Source of the DNA: Cynocephalus volans | Lineage: Eukaryota > Chordata > Mammalia > Dermoptera > Cynocephalidae | Direction of reading: 5' to 3' | Length of the DNA: 64,000 nucleotides | NCBI RefSeq assembly: GCF_027409185.1 | Contig: NC_084463.1 | Location: forward strand, 72,277,852 to 72,341,851 | Shown: in pieces, positions 31,640 to 45,600 of the stretch | Layout: every line of letters begins with the position of its first letter | Position numbering within the stretch: position 1 is the stretch's first letter | Program-made: the position numbers and the translations under genes | The notes under the pieces: model-generated | What the model was told of the DNA's origin: nothing | The model's database searches: none | What the model saw: only the letters and a program-made list of their open reading frames with translations

Positions 31640-34110
31640 CGTTTCCCCCTCTCTGTCCCTAGCCTTCTCCTGAGGCGGACGTGGCAAACCGTAAGCCGGT
31701 ACGTTTGAATCTTGGGAAACCCTGAGGAAACGCCCTTGCCCTGGTGGTTTTGCGTCTCTCCCCTCTCGTCACCTCAGAGTTAATAGCCCGGCCCCTGACA
31801 AAACTCCTGTAGTGTGACGCCTCCACTCGTCATTTGAGGATGGAGTCAGTCTGGTGGCATTTGGGGCTTCAATTAAGTAAACCGATTGTAACCGTTTTTC
31901 CTCACCGCAGCTGTGTAGCATCAACTCAACAGCTGGCCGTGTACATTGTAAAAAGCGAGGCGTTGGAGGGTAGGACAGTTACCAGAACGTTAATTTCGAA
32001 GTCTTTTATGTATTTTGTAATCAACCGGTGTTTCTTTTGTTTTTAAACTTTCGGTTTTCTGTTCTGGAAACTAACGGAAAAGTGTCCTTATTTCAAATGC
32101 TCATCGCTAGCAACGCGAGCAGTATTGCAGGTCAGGCTTCGCTCCCAATATTTTCTGAAGATTTTAATAAAATGAATACATACATTCGTGTGTGTATGCA
32201 CACATATCCAGAGGAGCACACGTATAAAGTTTGTTTAATAGTTAAGTGATTAAAAAATTGTAAATAAAAAGCCTTGGTTTTACTAGCGTGAGCTTTTTGT
32301 CTTTCCCTTACCCCCCGCTCCCGCCAAGTAGTGCTGTGGACACAGGGGCATGCAGTAAATGTTTTATTGCAACGAACGACTTTCCCAATTTTTATTTTAC
32401 TTTCTGTGAAGGCACTCTTTGTCAGTGAAATCAGATGCTTGTTTCTCTCTGGGGAACTCCAAGGGGCAAACGTTTCAAAAACTTCCAAATAACAAGCCAC
32501 TTAATGAGGCAGCCAGGGGGAATTCCAACACCCTGAACCATTTCCCATTTCCTGTCCGTGTCATTTCTGCCTGCCAGTCAGTCACAGAACAGCAGGTCTT
32601 CTGTTCCAATGTTGATAGTAAAAAGAAAGTGTTCGAAACAGTTTGTGATATCGAGAAAAGAATTGCCATGGCTCCCAGTGACTAAAAACTTCCAAAAATG
32701 CACATGGGTATTGGTAGTAGTTCAGTATTTAGTTCAAGTCACTATTTCTCGGAAAGTTACAGAACATTCCTAATATATGTGGGAAAATATATATAGCAAG
32801 GATTGTTCATTCTGAATTTAATATTATTTCTCTTTTTCAGTTCTTCTCCTGACCAAAACAGTAAGATAATGAGTATACTTCAGTAAAAGGGAAAATTTGC
32901 ATTTCAAAAATTCAAAAGCCTTAGATACTTTTCCCAAAAAAGTATGTAATATCATTCAGTTATAGTAAATAGTACTTTATAACCTTTAATCTTGTATTAC
33001 ATTGTCATCTAGTGTTAAATTTATTCGGTTAATTTAGTCGTCCATGTAGTCAGTCAACTTTTTGTCATATTGCCAGTATAGCATTACTGGTAATTTTTTT
33101 TAAAAGACTATAATATATCTGCTGAGGTTGGCATCCTAATTTTTATATCGAAAAAATAAAAGATCCAAGACTACTTTGAAGAAGAAAAATTGGTTGAAAG
33201 GACTTGTCCTACCAGATGACGAGTTATGTAATAAAGCCATAATAATTGAAACAGCCTTGTATTAAATGCATAAAGATGTACAATTAAACAAAAAAAGGAG
33301 ATAAAGAGCCCCAAAAGAGACCCATATGTACAGGTATGGGAATGTGATACATGACATTGGTATTACGTATTAGTGAGGAAAGGATTACTAGTCAATAAGA
33401 AATGCTGAACGAATGGTTAATTCTAATGGAAAATAGAATTAGATTATTACCTATAGTATGAAAAAAATTCTTGAGGGATAAAAACCCTTAAAAGTGGATA
33501 CCCATCATTATGAATCCAGGGATTTAAATAAATTTGATGAATTATAATCCATTGCAATTATTATCACTATTCGTGCTTAAATTGTTTTATCGTAGGCCAG
33601 TGGGAGCTTATTCAAGTTGTTTCCTGAGTGTTTTGACATAGCCCTAGTACTCTTTGATTGCTTCCCAGGCTCATTTTGTACATATTTTATTTCATACTCA
33701 AATAAGCCATTTATCCAAAGCACCATGGTCCCATTGTGGTTTGAATGTGTGTTGTGCTAATTGCTAATGAGTTTCTGTACCTGTTCTTGTGGGCAGAGCT
33801 GAGTAATATGTTTTTTGTTTGTTTGGTTTTAATAAAATGCATGATGAACTCATACTGATACTATCAATTAAAATTCTGGTGTTCAAAGTTTTATTTAACC
33901 TCGTTGATTGTACATCTGTAACTCCCTTTACTCTGAAACCCTTATTCTGCCCTTTGCTCCTTTCCTGCCCTAAAGGTAATAACGATTTAAATATTTTTTA
34001 TGGTTCATTTTTTTCATTTAAAAAATTAATTACATATATATATATATCTCTTTTTCTTAGATAATAAATAGTAGCATACTTTTCTCCCACCTTTTTTCAC
34101 TTAATAAATT
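31640..34110. other. Intergenic sequence between BIRC2 promoter and BIRC3 3' end (part 1)
   Basis: AT-rich past the CpG island. I recognise no gene. Open frames here (31,834-32,773; 33,819-34,064) have no domain or start context. Confidence 0.5.
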
Positions 34111-34720
34111 CTGGAGATCACTCAATATTAGTATAGAGAGATAGATATTTCACATGTCTGCATAGTACTCCATAGAGTGAATGTACTGTTATATATTCAA
34201 CTAGTACATTGTGTACATGTACCGTAATACATTCAACTTGAACAATTTGACTTAAAAAGCAAGGTCTACTACGTCCATGTCAAAGACTAAAGAGCCAACC
34301 TGAATAAGCTCCCCCTGGCCTGAAATAAAACTAGTACCATAATATATTCAAGTACTTCCCTATCAATGGACATCTGGGTGGTTTCCAGTCTTTTGCTATT
34401 ACAAATAGTGCTATAATGAATAGTCACGGGCATACGTCTTATTTTAGCATATATTCCCAGAAGTTGCACTATTAGTTCAGATGGTAAATTCATACGTAAT
34501 TTTGCTGGATCTGGCCAGACACCCCTCTGTGGGTAAGCTGTCATTTTGCAGTCAAACTAGCAATGTATGTGACTGCCTACTTTCTCCATAGCTTCACCAG
34601 TGGAGTATTTGTCAAACTTTTAGATTCTTGCCAATCTGTTAGATAAGAAATAGTATTTCAGGGTAGTTTTAATTTTATTACTCTATTAATGAAATTGAAA
34701 ATCCTTTCCTATGCATCAAT
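34110..34720 (-). mobile_element. Old L1 fragment, ORF2 C-terminus/3'UTR sense
   Basis: 'catagtactccatagagtga', 'ggacatctgggtggtttcca' and 'cttttgctattacaaatagt' are the reverse of L1 ORF2 3' coding sequence. Decayed. Confidence 0.7.
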
Positions 34721-34789
34721 TGTATCTGTGATGTTTTATTTATTTTTTAAAAATTAAGCAAGTATAAAAGAATGTTAGGATTAGTTGCA

Positions 34790-35230
34790 TGGTATTGTTA
34801 AAAAAAAATATTCTGACTCTTGTTAAAATGGAAAGGGAGACTTTTCAGGACTATTGCAATAAAAGCATTGTAATAGGGGAGAGAAATGGGGCTCAACTTG
34901 GACTACAGCAAGGACAACTGGGGATTTATAACCAACACAGCAGAGTGAGGACGGTCAGTGGATGTACCAAGAGGAGTTGTCAAGGGTAGTAGGATTCTTG
35001 CTGAAGGCAGGCTAAGGTCTTATACATCAGTCACAGGTGGAGAATGAGGAATTTGATCAGATATCAAGGGTGGGGGGATTCTCAGTAAACTGACTTAGCA
35101 GGATTCTTGCTAAAACTGGGCTAAGCAGTCAGATTACAGAGGGAATGGGAATAGCCTAAGGTCAAGGCATAATCAAGAAGAGGGCTCAGAAGATCCTTAC
35201 TAACGTTTGGTCAAGGAGAGGGTCTTAGTA
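34790..35230. repeat. Unassigned purine-rich, repeat-like segment
   Basis: Contains near-repeats of 'aggattcttgct' + 'gctaag' about 110 bp apart (about 34,990 and 35,097). It looks like an old interspersed repeat, but I cannot name it. Confidence 0.35.
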
Positions 35231-35769
35231 TGTCCACAGATTCATGTGCTTTCCTGAATTTTTGAAATATTTTATTTTTAAAAAATTCAAATAGAATTCT
35301 GGACATTAAGAACTTGCAAATTTTGACCACGTTAGAACTTCCCTCCACAACTGTTGGTTACTTACAAGCATCCCAAGCATTAACCTTTTTGTCTGTTGGA
35401 GGAAAAAAACCACTTTATATTTCTGTGGTAAGACTTTGGATTTTTTTTTTTTTTCTTTTCTTCATAAAACCTTTCATTAGCGTTTTGGAACTAGAAAGAA
35501 TCTAGTAGCTCACTTGGTTTAATCGATTTACTTTGTATATGAGGACTCAATCAAGGTAACTACCAAAAATCTTTTTACAGACATATTGAGAATTTGAACA
35601 TATATGACAGCTTTAGAATTTTGGTATCTATATCAAAAGTCAGACTTTAAAAACTTACAGAAATAGTATTTAAAGCTTAAGTAGCAAACATTAATCATTT
35701 AATGTAAATTAGAATCGCAGCAACTCTAGTTTCAAAAATCAATGAGTTTAAAAGTTAGGATGTTCATAG

Positions 35770-36175
35770 CAGGCTGGGACCATTAGCCCAAAAGCTCACC
35801 TGCCCCATACTCAAATTTTTACACAAACAGTTGTTTTAAATATAGCCAGGATAACCATATTTTTAGCCATTTAGAGCTGTCCTAAGGAACTGCATAGCCC
35901 AAGGAATTGTACCTCGCATCTGCTAGCCAAAGATAAGAAAAACCCTGGGGCTATAAAAGACCCCAAGCCTCTCTACTGCGCTTCCAAGTTCTCTGACCCA
36001 GAGATTCCCCATCTTGCAACAACACCTAGACAAGTAAGCCTTCTCTCTGTTTCCCTCTCCCCCTGGAATTCCCTTGCCTTCTTCCCCTTCTTGGTGGCAG
36101 CCACACAGCTGTCTCTGGAAGGTCAACAATGAGGAACTCCCCTTTGGCATGCAACCTGTCACACGCCACCCAAAT
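35770..36175 (+). mobile_element. Possible LTR (low confidence)
   Basis: A TATA-like 'gctataaaagaccccaagcc' is followed by a pyrimidine-rich stretch and 'tggtggcagccacacagctg', an arrangement seen in ERV LTRs. I could not find clean TG...CA ends or a target duplication. Confidence 0.35.
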
Positions 36176-36569
36176 CAAGCTCGTTGCATGCTACTGCCAC
36201 CTTGTGTTTATGTCTTTCTTTGATCATCCCTAAAATCAACAAATATAAGCCTTATGATTGGGGAAAAATAGTCACAAAAAGCCATGCTGTCAAACACGGG
36301 TTAGAGAGGAACTTGGTCTTTCTATACATATTTCCTGTCAAGGAAGAAAAAAATTCTAGGATCCAAAAAGCTGGTGGAAGTCCAGGGAAAGCCTTTCCTG
36401 TAGATTTCCACAAAGCAAACACGTGGGAGACTGAGCACACAGAGGCACAGAGATGTTAAATAATTTTCTCAAATTTACTCAGCTGTGGTTTGAACCCAAA
36501 GCCTGCACTTTTAATCCCTCTGCTACTGCCTCTTTTAAATTGCAGTAAGTCTCAAATAAGATAATGTCT

Positions 36570-36628
36570 GAAGTGAATGGTTCAGATCTCAATACCCTCC
36601 AGCCACCAAAAAAAAAAATAAATAAAGA
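36570..36628 (+). mobile_element. SINE 3' fragment (CYN-like monomer)
   Basis: 'ggttcagatctcaataccc', 'tccagccaccaaaaaa', then 'ataaataaag'. 5' truncated. Confidence 0.55.
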
Positions 36629-36984
36629 TAATGTATATAGATACCTAGAACATGCAAGTTCAATAAATATCAGTTTATTAAGATTCTAATGTCCATATTT
36701 GTGCCTTTTCTTATGCTCTTTCCTGAGTTGATATTTCATGTCTCATCATTCATAAAACAGTTCCAAGTCGTACCTCCTACATGAATCCTTTTTTTAACTA
36801 GGTTGATCTTTCCCATGTATAGATTCCTTTTGCTGTCTAAAGGAGTGCAGAATTTGGCCCATGATTCTCTATCAATGGTTATGCCTTAGTACTTTATCAA
36901 CAGTGGTATTTAAAAAGGAGGAAATCTGCTCTCACATCCCACCTCCACTTAACAGGGATTCATTCATTCATTTTTTCAATAAGG

Positions 36985-37400
36985 GCCCGTTCTGTCAGGC
37001 TCTGTGCTAGATGCTAGACATATAATGGTGAACAAAACACATGGTTCTTGTCCTCATGGAAATTTTGACATTTGAGTATGGCGTCAAACAAACAAATGTG
37101 TAAATATAAATTATGATAAGTGTTATGAAGTAAAAGAACAAAGGGTCCATTAGAGAGACAAAGGAATGTAGTTTAGATGGGGGAAGTCAGAAAAAGCCTC
37201 TGAAAAAGTAAAATCTAGGCTGAGACCTGAAGAATGAGGAGGTATTTGCCGGGGAAAGTAAATTAAAGAATATTCCAGTCAAAGACCCTGAAGCATAAAA
37301 GAGCTTCTCATATTTAGAAACAGGAAAACCAAGGTGGCTGGGAGTTAGTGAGCAAAGGGAAGAGTAGCAGAAAATGAGGTGGAAGACTGCCAGGCCACGT
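36985..37400 (+). mobile_element. L2 fragment
   Basis: 'gctctgtgctagatgctaga', 'gaacaaaacacatggttctt', 'ctgagacctgaagaatgagg' and 'caaggtggctgggagttagt' follow L2 3'-region order. Confidence 0.75.
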
Positions 37401-39022
37401 CAGTCTGATAAGGAGCAGGTATATTGTGCAAGTTGAAAGAAATATTATTTGCATAGTACAAATTCTGGAAATTAGACCTTGCCTAGAACTTGATTAGAGG
37501 CATGTGGGTGGGCATAGTTTTAAAGTGACTGAGGAATACGGGCTGGCTGATACTCTTTGTTTCAAGGGTATTAGTGTTGCTTCTAAAATAGAGAATCCTT
37601 TAAACATCACATCTGATAGTGTTGCCTGGAATTTACTTAGTAAACATTCACATTGTCTACTATGATGTGCAAGACACCAAAAGGAGATGAAGATAGTTGA
37701 ATAACATTACCTGAGACCGCAAAGGAACTTTATGACTAATGGTATCAAGTCATATAAGGAAATTAATAAAAAAAGGTAGATGGAAGCTGTAATGAGCATG
37801 GCCTAAGTATGAAATTATGCCCGCTGCAAAGTTCTGAATTATAACACATATTGTATATTGTGGGTTGAGGTTTAAAACATCTACCCAATTGTGGTGACAA
37901 GACCAGGTTTAATGGGGGATGGGGCTGGAAGCAATCAAAGAGATGAAGCATGTCAAGCATACAAAAACAGTGCCTGACATATGGTAAGCAAATGGAGCTA
38001 CAATTATTATATACGATGATTTATTTTTTCCAAAACAATTTCAATTTAACACTTAGGGAAATAACATATTTTAATAAATAAGTTGGTTATGTTAGCTATT
38101 ACCAAAATGAGAAATGAACAAGAGTTTTATAGTGGAGATGGCAAAGTAAGTTTAAATATTAACTACAGTATGCAGTAAGAACCAGATATAAATTAGATGT
38201 TGCAAAAGTGGTGTCTACTATCTAAATATTTATACTATAGCTGAGTTACAAATCACCTAAACAATATTACCATTAATTCAGCTTAGCACCCCAGGAGGAC
38301 ACTGGCTAGCATGTGGCTAGCCAGCTGAACCTTTTAGCAAAGCCAAGATCAGGTGCATCTCAAGGAAATAGTCTTCCAGCATCAGAATGAAGAAATGGAT
38401 TCTCTCGCCCCCTTGCTTGGTTGTCCCTAATCTTTCTCTTTAGAACTCTAACAGACATCTAGGACTGGTTTGGATGACTGGCCTTTGTCTGTCTTCCCCA
38501 GAATATTCCCTATTACAGTCTTCTGGCATTAAAGCCCTAATATCACTATAGGAAACAAAGGATAGAGAGTTATGAGTTGGACATGTTGAGTACCAAAAAA
38601 CGAATGCAGAGTAGGAAATTTTGCTGCACTGACGATACAGAACAGATTTATTTACCAGAACAAACCAAGGGTTGCTAACCAGTGTACTTTCTAAGTTCTA
38701 GAATTAATAACAAAGTGGAAGAACAAAACTAGGGGATTCTCTTAATGGGGAGAGTTGGCCTGAGACCTCCTGAATGAATCAATAGTCAAATTAATAAATT
38801 TAGGGGATTATTTTATTTTTGTCTCAGACATCCCATAAAATCCCACAGATTAAAGCCAGGTGTACTCTACAAATGTTAATGAAGAATCATCTTATAGGAA
38901 GGGATCTAAACTATAGTTAAATATTCAAGAGGTCTTAAGGAGGTATAGAAGGAGTTTGGAGTGACAAAACTATCCAAGATCATAGAAATAAAGACATTAA
39001 GAACAAGAGTAATTTTTGTTGC
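37400..39022. other. Intergenic sequence 3' of BIRC3
   Basis: I recognise no gene or clear repeat in this 1.6-kb stretch. Confidence 0.5.
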
Positions 39023-39028
39023 TTTATT
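39023..39028 (-). terminator. Candidate BIRC3 polyadenylation signal
   Basis: AATAAA on the minus strand 460 nt beyond the BIRC3 stop. Human BIRC3 transcripts have long 3'UTRs, so a more distal end is possible. Confidence 0.3.
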
Positions 39029-39488
39029 AATTGTTCTTCACATAATCCTTTACAAAAACACCATGTCCCTACAAAGTCATTCAACAAATATTGAGACCTT
39101 CTATGTATAGGACACAGATCAAAAAAGGCAGAGAAATCCATGTTCCTAGTTCTTAATTCAATTCCAAAATATTTATAATTCTAAAAGATAAATTCAAATA
39201 TCTTAAATTTTACTTCAGTTACTTCAATAACGCTGAAATTTCAATTGGGTATTGTGTTTGTAGTGCTCACCCTATTTTTTTTTTCACAATAGTAAAAGCC
39301 TATCATTCCCTTGGTACCTAAAATATATCTGTTCATGTTTTAAATATATATTTATATAAATATATTTGTATAAAACAAAATTTTCTGAGTTGTAGATAAA
39401 AAAAAATTGAAGGAAACCAAATCAGTATAAGAGGATTATATACATTTAATCCACTAATTCTTTAAATTTAGACAGTTTTGGATCTTCT

Positions 39489-39682
39489 TCATGAAAGAAA
39501 TGTGCGAACTGTACCCTTGATTGTACCCCTACAAATAGGACATTTTCTTAGAGAAGGGGCACAATCTCTGCATACTACTAGATGACCACAAGGAATAAAC
39601 ACTATGGACACTTCTTTGTCCATACACACTTTACATGTTCTTTCTTCTTGTAGTCTCCGCAATTGTTCTTCCATTGGTAAAT
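39489..39682 (-). CDS. BIRC3: BIRC3 last coding exon: RING and stop
   Basis: 194 nt from TCTTAG|ATTTACC to the stop at 39489-39491. RING reads CKVC...CGHLVVC..C...CPIC and ends GTVRTFLS. Confidence 0.97.
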
Positions 39683-42600
39683 CTAAGAAGAGAAAAAAAT
39701 TTGTAATAAAAGACAGTTTGCTTCTCCTCCAATGAAAAACCAAGAAAATAAAAACAGTGCTTTCTACTGGTTTAAAGTGCCAATCTTATTACCTGAAACA
39801 TCTTCTGTGGGAATGTACTTTACATCCTGTTGCACTAAGGGAGAAAAAGAAAAGGCATTACTATGAAAAATAAGGTTAATATTTAGCCACAGAATATATT
39901 TTTAAATGAACATTTAGACTTTGGCCAAATACTCATAATGTCGAGGCAACAAAAGTCTTTAATCTTTTTGTGCAATTAATATTTATAAATTAGATTGAAT
40001 TATTTTCAATAATCACAAATTATTAATAAGAGCATATTTTAAATTGACCTAGAAAGTTCTCAAAAATAATTTTCTAACACTCACCAAATAAATGCTTGTA
40101 TAACATTGGCTCATTTTCTTGTAGAGTGTTTTTGAATATGATGGCTGCAATATTTCCTTTTGCTAAAATAGTATCAATCAGTTCTCTTGCTTGTAAAGAT
40201 GTCTGTGTTTTCTGTTTAATAACATCATGTTCTTGTTCATTAATCACTCTGGCAGTTAGTAGACTATCCAGGATTGGAATCACACAAGTCAAATGCTGAA
40301 AAAGTGCCATTCTATTCTTCCGGATTAATGATAGATCATCTTTATAAAAAAGAAAACCAACATGAACATGTTCAAACTCTGCTCACAAACTTCTTAACAC
40401 ACCTACATATATAACTGAATGAAAACCATCTTTAATTCATAATCAGTAAGTCACTGATATTATTTGCTAGGTTTGGGGGTATATGCTAATAATAATAATA
40501 ATAATATTATTATATAATATATGCTAATTATAGTAAGAATAACACTGAGCACTGTGTTAAGCACTTTACATTTACTAACTCATTTCATCTTCACAGTAGC
40601 CCTTTGAGGTGAGTAATAAATACATTTAACAGATGAGAAAAAGGAGCCATAGTGAAGCAAATAAGTTGCCAAAGGATGCACAACTAACAAAAGTCAAACT
40701 GAGGCAGTCTGGCATCATGATCTATACTTTGTACCATTCTGCAATACTGCTAAGTCTTTAACCAAATTAAATTTAGAATCTAATCAAATTGAAATTTCAG
40801 TTCAATCTTGTCAAGTTGCAGAAAGGTAAAATCAAGAGAATTAGAAGCTTTTTTCTTAAATTATAATTCTTCCATAAAATTTATTTAAAATTCCATTTTA
40901 AGTTGAAATTTTAATTATTTCCCCAAATTAGATATATTGCCATTAAATAAATATTTTATAGTAAGGGGGAAAAAGCACTAACAGCATTTTGAAAAGTAGA
41001 CCCTATTTGTCAATAACTACCTTCTTGTCCTATAGGATCAACTTATTCTCCTTCAAGATCTAGATTTTGTATCTATTCGTAAACATTTTTTATATTTGAA
41101 ACTGCAATTTTACCTCTTTGTAATGTGACTGATGAGTCTAAGTTAATTGATTATCATATAGTATATCATTATGCATACAGCTATTTCTGTAAAATAACTA
41201 AGGACAGAACGTGGGCTGTCTGAAGAATTATTTTAGGAGAGGTGACTGTTAGATTTTAGACACAAAGATTTTGTCAAGTAACAGAACACGTAAATAGAAC
41301 CAACTAATATATAATAATAAATTATCCTAAGTCAAAAAAATCAAGGCTAGAGATATACATTTTGAAGACAATTGAAGCTCTGAGAATAAATGAGAAAAAG
41401 ACCAGGACCTAGAATAGTGCCTGCCACAAAGTCAATGCTCTATTAATATCTCTTGAACAAATGAAAAACCAAGCCTTGGTTATTTAAAGAGTAGGAATAA
41501 AAAAGTAATAGAGGTGTAGAAGAATTAGAACTTGATATATTCTGTTAAAATATCTACATTAGAAAAACAGGAAAAAGATGGCCTGCCTTCCAGTCCCCAG
41601 CATCACTCTCTCCCACAACCAATTTACAACTATTACAAAGCAACAGCAGCCAAGCCGAGGCTGCTAGAGCTCAGGGGAAGAGGAGGAGAGACCTACAGGG
41701 TTCATGAAGGTAGGAGAAGCCATGATGAGAGAAAGAAAGGATCACTCCCGCCATTTTGAGCCCCAGCCGCTTCAAGTCTGGAGCTGGTGAGCACATGGAG
41801 CAAGAGGTGGCAAAAGCCTCAGCTGTGCCCTTTGTATGATGTTGCTTGGAGGCGGCAGGGGAGAAGAGGGCCTTGGTGGCCCCCAGGCCAGTAAGACAAC
41901 TAACAGGGCTCCAGTGGACCGACATGGAGCAAGGAGCCACAGACAACAGAGAAAAGGAGTCACTCAGAGCCTAGTGAATCATGGTAAGGGACCAGTGTAG
42001 ACTCTGTCCCATGGGAAGTGTTTGGAGTGCAGGCAGTGGGGAAGACAGGCCCACTGGGGGAACACTGGGGGGGCAGCACAGACAGCTGTTCTGCCCCTCA
42101 ATCAGTGCAGGACCACTTAGTGGAGACTAGTCAGGACTACAGATCTGCAGGGGGTGCAGTTTGCTGAAAAGACTCAGGCCTAGACCAAAGTTTCCACACA
42201 ACCCAGGTGTACCAGACCTCACAAGAACTGGAAGTGCTTACAAGGTCAACAATTAAAACCTGAGGGGCACAAAAAGCCTTCCCCAGGGAATCAGCAGCAA
42301 TGAAGCAATTTAGCTCAACTACAAGGCTCAAGTGCTGGTCTCCACAGGAAGTTCCTCCATTTTAGAAGTAAGCAAAGGATAACAAATTAGTTCCAGTGCA
42401 GAGTTTAAGTGGTGGGAACAGTGAATAATCCAACACAGAACTGAAAGAAATAACAAAATACCCACAGATCAGAGGCAAAGTCTGATATTAACTAGTAAAG
42501 GTCTAACACCACCAAAGGACACCTATAAAACCTAGAAGGACCAGAAGTCACTGGGCTCCAAAGCTGAGGGGGGAAGGGGAAAAGGGCTAAGGGCCTCAGC

Positions 42601-45600
42601 CATGCCCCCGCCCCCCGACATCTGCAACCAGCTCAGCAATGAACACTGAGCCACCACCTGTAGCACCCTGAGCTCCTGAGCTGGGGCAGCGGGGGTGCCA
42701 CAGGCCTAAGGCACCCCCCTCCAACATCCACAACCAGCCCAGTGACAACCACCGAGCCACCACAGGAAGGACCCTGGGCTCCCGAGCCAGGGTAGTGGGG
42801 GATTGAAGGCTTCAGCCACACCCCCCGACATCTGCCTCCAGCCCAGCAACAACTGAGCTGCCACTAGAAGCCCCTTGGTCTCCCCTGCTGGAATGAAGGT
42901 GCCATGGGCCTCTATTATGCCCCACCTCCTTCTTCCTCTTCCCACCCTATTTTCCTCCCTGTTCCCCTCTTCCCCTCCCCCCCAACTGCTCTGCCACATC
43001 ATCTTAGAATGAGGCATGGAGCCAGCGGAAGCCAAACTCAGCTGCAACTAGGCAAGCTGCTGCCACTGACCTGAGGCCCTGCTGCGGTCCTGAGGTATGG
43101 AGCCAGGGGAAGCCAAACCCAGCCACAACAAAATAAAGAGCACACCAAAAAAACTATTTTCACATGGGTAGCCCACCATAGCCACCCAATTGCCATGGCT
43201 GCTGCAAAAGTGGCTACTCTCTATAGCAGCAGTCACAGCCACTGGGCAGACAGCACACCAGACTGTCAACTGCACTGACACAAGGAGAGGCACCAGCAGA
43301 GACCAAGGGGAAAAAAAAAAAAAAAAGGTTCTCTCTCTCCACAAAACACACTCCAGAGTAATAGTAGAAGCATTTGATTTATGATAATAGGGGAGGACTT
43401 GATCACACCTGTCTCAGTACTAGACAGATCATCTAGGCAACAAACCAACAGAGGAAGTTAATCTATCAGATGGAGAGAACAAATCTGTGGTTATTAGAGG
43501 AGGGGGGAGAAAGGGGATTGGATAAGGGGAATAAAGAATAAGTATGATTTGTGATAATATGTTAATAAAAAATAAAGAAAAAGTGATACATTAGAAAATA
43601 AAAATATCATTTACACTTGGTGTTGAAGTATATAGTTTTTCAATCTAAGATTTCTTTTTCTAATTATATTTTACTAAACCTAATATAGTAAATTCTCTGA
43701 AGTTCTTAATATTTCTAAAAGTTGATGGCTAGTAGCTAGGAAAAGTCTCCTTTTAAAATATAGACTGTATTCTGGCTTATGAGTGTAAAGACTTGGATAT
43801 AGCTTTGAAGCATATTACTATTCTGGAAAAAATGACCTAAATTGACTATTTACAGACCTGTGAAGAAGGTCTGTAATTCATAAAATCCCCTGCTGTTCCT
43901 GGAAAACTATAAAGTAATCATTAATCTAGAGGTAATTATTCTCATTCACTCATTCAAAAAATATTTCTTGAGCTATGAGCAGATTATGTGCAGACCACAC
44001 TAAGTAGTAGATAAGGCTGAGACGCTAAGGGCTCTTTATGACAATGTAAATCATTGTATATTGATAACTTGGAGTCATCTCTGGAGACTTCGTTGATTTT
44101 CTTTGGAAGAAATATATTTTATAGGTGGATTCCCTCATACCACCCCAATTTACAGCAATGGGGAATGAGTGACTAGCCTGGGATCAAAAATGTGCCATGA
44201 ATAATTGCATACAAAGTCAACTACCCAGAGTAAAAATATGAATTAAAGAAAAGCAGGAAAAAACATTTTTGCTCAACATATACACTTTCAATTCAGTGAG
44301 CGATTCAGATGAATTTTAATGTGAAAAAATTTTTCAGAATTTGAATTCAGAATACTAAACGTAAGAAAAACCTGACCAGATTGACTGGATTGATGAATAT
44401 ATTTTCAGTAACTTATATAGAGTGATATCCTTATGGAAAGAGACTATATTAATACATATACGTACCTGATTCTTTTTCCTCAGTTGCTCTTTCTTTCTCC
44501 TCTTCCCTTATTTCATCTTCTGCATTAAGTAAATCTAATACAATATCACTGACAGTTTTATAATTCTCTCCAGTTGTTAGGATTTTACTCTGAACTGTCT
44601 GTTTTACCAGCCTTCTACTAAAGCCCATTTCCAAAGCAGCTTTAACTACAGGTGTATTCATCATGACTGCATCTTCTGAATGGTTTTCTCCAGGTCCAAA
44701 ATGAATAACTATATGAAACAAAGAATTTAACACATATTAGGATAGTCTGTGTATTTTTTAAACTGAAAGTTATTAACAATACCAAAAACAAAACCCAGAA
44801 AGTATATAAGCACTATTTGGTATGAACTTTGTCAAGTTTGAAATGATATACATGTTCAGTCACCAAAATAAGAATGTGGAATATTGTATTTAGATATAAA
44901 ATATGCATTATCATAATCATTTATCCAGTCTTAACTGGATATACCTATGTTAGCAGAAGGAAACAATGTCAAAGATCACCCCCCACCAGAATCGAGATTC
45001 TTTTTTCTCCCTACGTTGAATGAAAAAATGAGCTTTCTAAATCACATATGTTTGAAAAAGGCCATTATCTTCACTCACCTCTGTAACTGCAAAGGCATCC
45101 TACAATATTGCTCCCTTCCAGTTCATTCTCAACATTGCAATCAGAGTGACTGCTTAAAAACACAAATCTGATTGTGTCATACTCCTTAAATTCCATCAAC
45201 AATTCCATTGTTCTTAGGATAAAATCCAAAATTTAATTGTGGCCTACAGGTTCTCATACAGTCTGGACACTGTTCACCTCTTCAGCCTCATCCCTTGCCA
45301 CCTACTCATTTGCATGACTCTAGCCCACAAATCACAAACTGATGGCTCTTGGGTCAAATTCTGCCTGCAGTGTCAACTACTCTTACAGCTGGCATGCTTC
45401 ACTCATTTATCTGTTTGCAACTCCCATTTCTGGCCAGATAGGATTTGGTTCATTTCCTCAAATGTGCCTGTTCTCCTCTGTCACTTAGGCCTTTTATATG
45501 CTCTGCCTGGAATACTCTTTTCCTCCCTTTGTTACTTGGTTAACTCCTATTCTTCCTTTGGGTTCTCTGCTATGACAAATAATCTGGAAAGCCTTTTCTG

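Noticed and set aside
41671-43448. Several open frames on both strands
   Set aside because: They fall in the GC-rich 5'UTR of the L1 deletion derivative.
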